From positions 1,860,001 through 1,924,000 of the forward strand of contig OZ245818.1 of assembly GCA_965228435.1 (NCBI GenBank): a stretch of DNA of 64,000 nucleotides, written 5' to 3'. Positions within the stretch are counted from its first letter, which is position 1. Every line of letters begins with the position of its first letter. The translations under genes were made by a program, and so were the position numbers. Below are positions 59,321 to 64,000 of the stretch, one piece after another. The notes below the pieces were generated by a model. The model made no database searches. It was not told the origin of the DNA and worked only from the letters and a program-made list of their open reading frames with translations. This DNA is from Hoeflea_A sp965228435 (GTDB lineage Bacteria > Pseudomonadota > Alphaproteobacteria > Rhizobiales > Rhizobiaceae).

Positions 59321-60316
59321 ATGCAGGAGCCATTTCGGGCCATCGTCGTATCGCGCGACGAAGACAAGAACCAGTCTGTCGACATCAAGGAGCTGTCGCT
59401 CGATGACCTGATGGAGGGTGATGTCGTCGTCGAGGTCGAAGCGACTACCGTCAACTACAAAGACGGCCTGGCGATCACCGGGAAGGCCCCTGTCATCCGA
59501 CACTGGCCGATGGTGCCTGGCATCGACTGCGCCGGGACTGTCGTCAGTTCACAGACGGATGCCTACAAACCCGGCGATCAGGTCATCCTCAACGGCTGGG
59601 GAGTTGGAGAGGCCCATACAGGAGCCTATGCCCGCTATGTCCGGCTCAACAGCGACTGGCTGATCAAGCGGCCCGACAGCATCAGCGCCCACGACGCCAT
59701 GGCGATCGGAACGGCGGGCTACACCTCGATGCTGTGCGTGATGGCACTGCAGCGCTACGGCATCACGCCGGATCGCGGGCCGATCGTCGTTACCGGAGCC
59801 AATGGCGGCGTCGGATCCGTGGCAATCACGATCCTGTCGAAGCTCGGCTATAGCGTTATAGCGTCGACCGGGCGGCCGGAGGAAGCGGACTTCCTCAAAT
59901 CCCTGGGTGCGTCCGACATCATCGAGCGCAGCGAGCTTTCGGAGGCCGGCCGGCCGCTCGGCAAGGAACGCTGGGCCGGCGGCATCGATTCAGTGGGCAG
60001 TCACACGCTGGCCAACGTCATTTCGCAGACCAAGTATGGCGGTGCCGTGGCCGCCTGCGGGCTGGCTCAGGGTTTCGACCTGCCAGCAACCGTCATGCCG
60101 TTCATTCTGCGCGGCGTCGGCTTGCTTGGCGTGGATTCCGTCATGGCGCCGAAGCACCTGCGGGAGGAAGCCTGGGGGCGCCTTGCGACCGACCTCGACA
60201 TGGACAAATTGCATGCCCTGTCGAAAACAATCGGGTTTGATGATATCATCGATACAGCTCGCGCCGTCATGGACGGAAAGGTGCGTGGGCGCGTGGTCGT
60301 CGACATGAGCACGTAA
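59321..60316 (+). CDS. Acrylyl-CoA reductase (NADPH) AcuI/YhdH family
   Basis: A 331-residue MDR-family enzyme without zinc. ATTVNYKDGLAITGKAP (about 41-57), PMVPGIDCAGTV (about 63-74) and VVTGANGGVGSVAITIL (NADPH loop, about 156-172) are the YhdH/AcuI patterns. It reduces acryloyl-CoA to propionyl-CoA, protecting cells from acrylate, for example from DMSP or 3-hydroxypropionate. No other DMSP genes are present. GAGGGAG precedes ATG 59321. Confidence 0.88.
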   Translation: MQEPFRAIVVSRDEDKNQSVDIKELSLDDLMEGDVVVEVEATTVNYKDGLAITGKAPVIRHWPMVPGIDCAGTVVSSQTDAYKPGDQVILNGWGVGEAHTGAYARYVRLNSDWLIKRPDSISAHDAMAIGTAGYTSMLCVMALQRYGITPDRGPIVVTGANGGVGSVAITILSKLGYSVIASTGRPEEADFLKSLGASDIIERSELSEAGRPLGKERWAGGIDSVGSHTLANVISQTKYGGAVAACGLAQGFDLPATVMPFILRGVGLLGVDSVMAPKHLREEAWGRLATDLDMDKLHALSKTIGFDDIIDTARAVMDGKVRGRVVVDMST

Positions 60317-60414
60317 TTCGGGCGGATCGGAGTTTTTCCGCGTCGCCTTACAGGAAGACAGGACAGGTGCGGTCTTCGAAACACGCAAAACAGTGCGATC
60401 GTCCCGGCGATGCG

Positions 60415-60432
60415 GTGTCACGGCATTGTCGT
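60415..60432 (+). promoter_or_regulatory. Candidate Pho box upstream of olsB
   Basis: GTGTCAC-GGCA-TTGTCGT: two CTGTCAT-like heptamers (5 of 7 each) in direct repeat, 11 bases apart. A -10-like TTTATG follows 11 bases later at 60443-60448. Position and spacing fit PhoB activation. Confidence 0.5.
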
Positions 60433-60481
60433 ATAGTTCTGATTTATGGGCGTAAATGCGGAATCACAGGATTGATTTGCC

Positions 60482-61360
60482 ATGACTTTGAACATGCGCG
60501 CGACACAGCCCGGCAGCACCTCGGCGACGGGGCCGGCGCTTGACATGACAGTCAGCGACAGCGACGTGCTGGGCAGGATCGGTGATCTTGAAACCAGGCT
60601 CGCCCGGTCCGAAAGCGAGATCCAGGCGGCACAGGCGGTTCGTTTCGATGTGTTCGCCAACGAGATGGGCGCGGCCATGCCACCCGAGGCCATGCGGCTT
60701 CGGCGCGATACCGACGCCTTCGACGATGTCTGCGATCACCTCCTGGTGCTCGACCGGGCCATCGCGGGCGACCCGGAAGACCAGATCGTCGGCACCTATC
60801 GGCTGCTTCGCCAGGACGTGGCGCGCGCCAATGACGGCTTCTACTCGACATCGGAATTCGCCATCGACGATATGCTGGCGCGGCACCCGCAAAAGCGTTT
60901 CATGGAACTCGGCCGCTCATGCGTCCTGCCGAAATACCGCAACCGGCGCACCGTCGAACTGCTGTGGCAGGGCAACTGGGCCTATGCCCTGGAGCACGGT
61001 ATCGACGCCATGTTCGGCTGTGCATCGATCCCCGGGGTCCTGCCGGAAGCGCATGCGCTGTCGCTCTCGTTCCTCTATCACAATTGCCTGGCGACGGGAG
61101 AATGGGCGGTCAGCGCCCGTCCGGAGCTCTATCAGGTGATGGATCTGATGCCGCATGAGGCGATCGACACCAAGGGCGCCGTGTCTGGCTTGCCGCCGCT
61201 GATCAAGGGCTACCTGCGGCTCGGCGCCATGGTCGGCGACGGTGCCGTTGTTGACCGCGCCTTCGGAACCACAGACGTGATGGTGGTGCTGCCGATCTCC
61301 AAGATCAACAATCGCTACATCAACTACTACGGCGCCGACGCCAGTCGATTCGCGTCCTAG
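60482..61360 (+). CDS. olsB: L-ornithine N-alpha-acyltransferase OlsB
   Basis: A 292-residue GNAT-like enzyme that transfers a 3-hydroxyacyl group from ACP to ornithine, the first step of ornithine-lipid synthesis. VRFDVFANEMGAAMPPE (about 54-70), LELGRSCV-like MELGRSCVLPKYRNRR and GCASIPGV (about 179-186) are the OlsB/haemolysin-like family motifs. Length matches rhizobial OlsB. No olsA follows. Ornithine lipids replace phospholipids under phosphate shortage, consistent with the Pho box upstream. Confidence 0.9.
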   Translation: MTLNMRATQPGSTSATGPALDMTVSDSDVLGRIGDLETRLARSESEIQAAQAVRFDVFANEMGAAMPPEAMRLRRDTDAFDDVCDHLLVLDRAIAGDPEDQIVGTYRLLRQDVARANDGFYSTSEFAIDDMLARHPQKRFMELGRSCVLPKYRNRRTVELLWQGNWAYALEHGIDAMFGCASIPGVLPEAHALSLSFLYHNCLATGEWAVSARPELYQVMDLMPHEAIDTKGAVSGLPPLIKGYLRLGAMVGDGAVVDRAFGTTDVMVVLPISKINNRYINYYGADASRFAS

Positions 61361-61394
61361 ATCAAAGGGCGATAAGTTTGCGCCATTTGATCTA
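61358..61394 (+). terminator. Hairpin over the olsB stop codon
   Basis: TAGATCAAA-G-GGCG and CGCC-A-TTTGATCTA form a 13-pair stem with one mismatch and a 9-base loop. It starts on the olsB TAG. There is no U-run, so it may be a processing or protective 3' stem rather than a true terminator. Confidence 0.5.
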
Positions 61395-61402
61395 ACCGGG
61401 CG

Positions 61403-61431
61403 TTGACACATCCGGCGCAGCCTGACATTGA
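61403..61431 (+). promoter_or_regulatory. Predicted promoter of the DHDPS-like gene leader
   Basis: TTGACA (61403-61408), 17 bases, CATTGA (61426-61431). Transcription would start at about the ATG of the leader ORF at 61439. Confidence 0.5.
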
Positions 61432-61438
61432 TCGGCGC

Positions 61439-61510
61439 ATGGCTTCGCTCGCGATCAACGCGCTGAAACCCAAACCGCTCCTCACCCGGGGACGGTTCGG
61501 CATGCCTTGA
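61439..61510 (+). CDS. Putative 23-residue leader peptide
   Basis: ATG 61439 to TGA 61510 encodes MASLAINALKPKPLLTRGRF and three more residues. It lies between a predicted promoter and an intrinsic terminator, which is the layout of an attenuator leader. If the start site is as predicted the message would be leaderless, as known for trpL of Sinorhizobium. No strong run of one amino acid is present (five Leu, four Ala or Pro-Lys pairs), so the sensed signal is unclear. It may be chance. Confidence 0.35.
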   Translation: MASLAINALKPKPLLTRGRFGMP

Positions 61511-61540
61511 CGCCACGCAAAGCCTGACGAAAGACCACAA

Positions 61541-61566
61541 CCCCGGCCGTTCGGACGGGGTTTTTT
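61541..61566 (+). terminator. Intrinsic terminator ahead of the DHDPS-like gene
   Basis: CCCCG-G-CCG-TT-CGG-A-CGGGG followed by six T. It stands 48 bases before the TTG start. Its 5' arm can instead pair with CCGGGG at 61486-61491, inside the leader ORF, which would prevent the terminator from forming. Confidence 0.8.
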
Positions 61567-61613
61567 GTTGCCATGAATCGCTCCGCCATCGGCCCGCCCA
61601 CAGGAGCAGAACC

Positions 61614-62498
61614 TTGCAACAAACCCATCCCGCCATCGGCGGCCTCTGGCTGCCGCTCATTACACCTTTCGTTGATGGTGCCGTCGACAGCGGCTCCCTG
61701 GCCCGGCTCGTCCGGCATTATTGCCGGCTGCCGGTCGACGGCCTCATCGTGGCGGCGACGACCGGCGAAGGCTTGACGCTGGATGCCGCTGAAACACAGG
61801 CCGTTGCCAACTGCGCCGCAGTCGCGGCCAACGGAACACTGCCTGTTTTTCTGGGTCTATCCGGAAGCGATACGGCGCAGCTGACGGAACAGCTCAAGAC
61901 CACCGCCTCCTGGCCGATCGGTGGCTACCTTGTTTCATGTCCCTACTATTCGCGCCCGTCGCAGCAGGGATTACTGCAGCACTTCTCTACACTCGCCGCG
62001 GCGACCGACCGGCCTCTGTTGATGTACAACATCCCCTACCGAACCGGCGTGAACCTCAGCAACGAAACGGTGTGCGCTCTGGCCGGGATCCCCAACATCG
62101 TCGGCCTGAAAGATTGCTGCCAGGACAATTGGCAGACCTTCGACCTGATCCGCAGCGTCCCATCGGACTTTTCGGTCATGACCGGGGAGGATGCGCTTTA
62201 CTACGGTGCGCTGACGCACGGCGCGGCGGGCGCCATCCTCGCTGCCGGCCACATCGAAACCTCCCGCTTTGCCATGGTCCAGCGGCTTCTGCAGGACGAC
62301 GACTGGCCAGACGCCCTGGCCGAGTGGCAGGCGATTGCCGATCTGACCCGCCTGCTCTTCGCCGAACCGAATCCGGCGGCAATCAAGCACTGGCTGTGGC
62401 GCGAGGGTCTGATAACCAGCCCGGAACTGCGCCTGCCGATGACCGATGTGAGCGCAGAGTTGGCAGCGCGGATCGACGCGGCTATGGCAAGGCGATAG
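61614..62498 (+). CDS. Dihydrodipicolinate synthase family aldolase (DapA-like)
   Basis: A 294-residue class I aldolase. The Schiff-base Lys166 is in IVGLKDCC, Tyr138 in LMYNIPYRTG, and Thr49-Thr50 in ATTGEGLTL. These fit DHDPS, which condenses pyruvate and aspartate semialdehyde for lysine; other family members handle sialic acid or sugar acids, and a paralogue cannot be excluded. The start is TTG 61614, 8 bases after AGGAG. It is preceded by an attenuator-like leader. Confidence 0.8.
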   Translation: MQQTHPAIGGLWLPLITPFVDGAVDSGSLARLVRHYCRLPVDGLIVAATTGEGLTLDAAETQAVANCAAVAANGTLPVFLGLSGSDTAQLTEQLKTTASWPIGGYLVSCPYYSRPSQQGLLQHFSTLAAATDRPLLMYNIPYRTGVNLSNETVCALAGIPNIVGLKDCCQDNWQTFDLIRSVPSDFSVMTGEDALYYGALTHGAAGAILAAGHIETSRFAMVQRLLQDDDWPDALAEWQAIADLTRLLFAEPNPAAIKHWLWREGLITSPELRLPMTDVSAELAARIDAAMARR

Positions 62499-62532
62499 AC
62501 CTTCTTCCATTCGCTTCAGATCACGGGGCAGC

Positions 62533-63459
62533 CTAGTCGGCGGAGCTTGAAGAGGCGATCGTCTCATCGCCTGTTGCCGCCTCGTGCCGCAGCCAATCGA
62601 TCACCGTTCGGACCGCCCACCGTCGCCCAGTCTCGGGGTTTGCAATGATCCAGTAGTTGATGCCCAGATCGAGCTCCGTCTCGCCCAGAGGTCGGATAAG
62701 GGAACCGTCCGACAGGCTATCCTCGGCGAGGCGCTCCCGGGCAAGGGCGATGCCCTGACCCTGTTCCGCCGCGCGCAATATGAGGTCGGAGGAGGTCAGT
62801 CGCGGACCCTGACGAACGTTTAGCCGGTCCGGTCCAATCTTCGTGCGCCAGTTCCCCCAGGACGTCGAAGGGTCCCGATCGTGCAGCAACGGGAGTCCGG
62901 GTAGGTCGTCGAGTGTCGATGGCCTTCCGAGCTTGTTCCAAAGGCCCGGCGCCATGACCGGGAAGATCCGCTCATCCATCAGTGGATCGGGCTGGAGATC
63001 GCCCGGCGGGCGGGCGCCCATCCGGATATTCAGGTCAGCGCCTGTGGCCACCGGGCTCTTGCGTGCCTGGTCGACGAGGATGGAGAGCTCAATGGTCGGA
63101 TGGGCCTGCGTCAATGAAGGCAGCCGCGGCAACAACCACCGCATAGCAAAGGAAGGCGTCGTTGCCAGGGTGACGGAGTTGGCGCTCGACCCTTCACGGG
63201 TGCTTGTGACCGCGGATTGCAACTCATTCATCGCCGCCAGGGCAGCTTTGCCAAGCGCAGCACCCTCCGCGGTAAAGGCAAGCGCTCTCTGACCGTCTCG
63301 TTTTTCCAGGAGCGGCACGCCAAGCCAGGCTTCGAGATCGCGCAATGATCGACTGACCGCGGAGTGCTGGATGCCGAGATGCCGACCGGCGGGTCGAATT
63401 CCGCCGGTTTCATAAACGGCCGCAAGGGCACGCAGGAGGGTCAATGGTAATTCTCGCAT
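62533..63459 (-). CDS. LysR-family transcriptional regulator
   Basis: A 308-residue LysR regulator. The winged helix spans about residues 5-63 (LRALAAVYETGGIRPAGRHL, then QHSAVSRSLRDLEAWLGVPLLEK), followed by the substrate-binding domain (about 90-290). ATG 63459 is chosen; the upstream extension to 63705 overlaps the divergent gene. It probably controls the divergent glutathione-dependent reductase gene across 87 bases. Confidence 0.9.
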   Translation of the reverse strand: MRELPLTLLRALAAVYETGGIRPAGRHLGIQHSAVSRSLRDLEAWLGVPLLEKRDGQRALAFTAEGAALGKAALAAMNELQSAVTSTREGSSANSVTLATTPSFAMRWLLPRLPSLTQAHPTIELSILVDQARKSPVATGADLNIRMGARPPGDLQPDPLMDERIFPVMAPGLWNKLGRPSTLDDLPGLPLLHDRDPSTSWGNWRTKIGPDRLNVRQGPRLTSSDLILRAAEQGQGIALARERLAEDSLSDGSLIRPLGETELDLGINYWIIANPETGRRWAVRTVIDWLRHEAATGDETIASSSSAD

Positions 63460-63484
63460 GGTGACTAGAATAGACCAAAAACCG

Positions 63485-63502
63485 TGTATTTGTGAACATA
63501 CA
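63485..63502. promoter_or_regulatory. Candidate LysR operator TGTAT-N8-ATACA
   Basis: Inverted repeat with 5-base arms in the divergent lysR-reductase intergenic region, 26 bases from lysR. It contains the T-N11-A type layout of LysR boxes in broad form. Confidence 0.4.
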
Positions 63503-63546
63503 GATTGAGCGGATCCCACTAGGTTCGTCATCAGAAAGGATCCGAT

Positions 63547-64000
63547 ATGGGTATGTTGATCGACGGCGTCTGGCGCCATGATGCAAACCGATACATGAAG
63601 GACGGCGACTTCAAACGGGAACCTTCGGCGCTCCCACACCGGTCGGTCTTGGAGATCACCGAACACTTTTGTAACAGCACAGAAATCGTCATCGTCGCCT
63701 CGCAAAGCTGTCCGTGGTCACATCGCACAACGCTGGTTCGCGCTCTCAAGGGGCTCCACGATATCAGCGTGGTTGTCGCCGGAGGTCCGCGAACGGAAGG
63801 CTACGCATTGTCCGGCCACAACTGTATGGGTCTCGACGAGGCGCCGGTCCGTCATGTTCATCAACTCTACCGCGCCACGGATCCGGCCTATACAGGGCGC
63901 GCAACCGTACCTCTGTTGTGGGACGCGAAGAGCGGAGCCATCTTGTCCAACGAATCCGCGACTATCGCGCGGGCACTCGATCGGATCGACTGTTGCTGGC
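63547..64000 (+). CDS. Glutathione S-transferase omega-like / glutathionyl-hydroquinone reductase, N-terminal part (cut by right edge)
   Basis: The frame from ATG 63547 is open to the window end (151 codons). It begins MGMLIDGVWRHD and has the active-site SCPWSHR (about residues 57-63), close to the CPWAHR of YqjG/EcmB-type glutathionyl-hydroquinone reductases, then LLWDAKSGAILSNESATI, the glutathione-binding strand of the thioredoxin-like domain. These enzymes reduce glutathionylated quinones. AAAGGA precedes the start. Divergent from lysR. Confidence 0.82.
   Translation, partial: MGMLIDGVWRHDANRYMKDGDFKREPSALPHRSVLEITEHFCNSTEIVIVASQSCPWSHRTTLVRALKGLHDISVVVAGGPRTEGYALSGHNCMGLDEAPVRHVHQLYRATDPAYTGRATVPLLWDAKSGAILSNESATIARALDRIDCCW

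Noticed and set aside
1..64000. CRISPR arrays, insertion sequences, prophage genes, tRNA or rRNA genes
   Set aside because: No regularly spaced repeats, transposase, integrase or phage motifs were seen, and the intergenic spaces showed no cloverleaf-like sequence.

Overview
This window reads as a chromosomal segment of a Hyphomicrobiales (Rhizobiales) alphaproteobacterium. The evidence is an Irr-type iron regulator next to fabA-fabB-fabI, a Fur/Mur regulator next to plsC-miaB-phoH-ybeY, an ornithine-lipid acyltransferase (OlsB), an XRE regulator of the PraR type between lnt and metK, and the rhizobial order pnp-rpsO-truB-rbfA-infB-ylxR-nusA-rimP-trmB-metK and glnD-murJ-trpS. G+C is high and codon use looks uniform, apart from an AT-rich patch upstream of an RTX protease gene. 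I saw no tRNA, rRNA, insertion sequence, prophage or CRISPR array.

Layout. 1-2.2 kb: end of an operon with an M42 peptidase and a BtpA-like barrel, divergent from an aldo/keto reductase. 2.2-5.6 kb: irr, divergent from fabA-fabB-fabI (unsaturated fatty-acid synthesis). 5.6-7.3 kb: a secreted RTX metalloprotease. 7.5-17.4 kb: pnp, rpsO, truB, rbfA, infB, ylxR, nusA, rimP, all on the minus strand; rimP has a promoter and a leader hairpin with a U-run. 17.4-32.1 kb: trmB, metK, the XRE regulator, lnt, corC, ybeY, phoH, miaB, plsC, fur/mur, rimI, tsaB, an alpha/beta hydrolase, nfuA, a universal stress protein and trpS.

32.2-35.8 kb is an accessory island between trpS and murJ, which are usually close together. 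It holds a Rieske oxygenase, its flavin/2Fe-2S reductase, an 86-residue two-helix membrane protein and a divergent TetR regulator, whose intergenic region carries two identical-spacing operators inside two face-to-face promoters. 35.4-40.2 kb: a VOC protein, murJ and glnD. 40.3-42.2 kb: ribokinase and nucleoside hydrolase, convergent. 42.3-43.2 kb: a heat-shock operon (Hsp20 plus DUF1150) with a sigma-32-type promoter and a ROSE-like RNA thermometer.

43.2-48.9 kb: a six-gene sugar or sugar-acid operon (ABC ATPase, permease, binding protein, zinc dehydrogenase, SDR, and a GntR regulator with two winged-helix domains). 49-54.3 kb: ptsN, hpf, rpoN, lptB, lptA, lptC. 54.5-59.3 kb: sppA-like peptidase, ihfB, a LapA-like membrane protein, a CoxG-like protein, and the overlapping set rRNA methyltransferase-SpoU methyltransferase-lspA. 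59.3-64 kb: acuI-like reductase, olsB with a candidate Pho box, a leader ORF plus terminator ahead of a dihydrodipicolinate-synthase-family gene, a LysR regulator, and the start of a divergent glutathionyl-hydroquinone-reductase-like gene cut by the window edge.

Most of the window is ordinary housekeeping. The parts most worth a second look are the Rieske/TetR island, the rimP and DHDPS-like leaders, the ROSE-like element and the double-winged-helix GntR operon. All family calls come from reading motifs; no database search was run.
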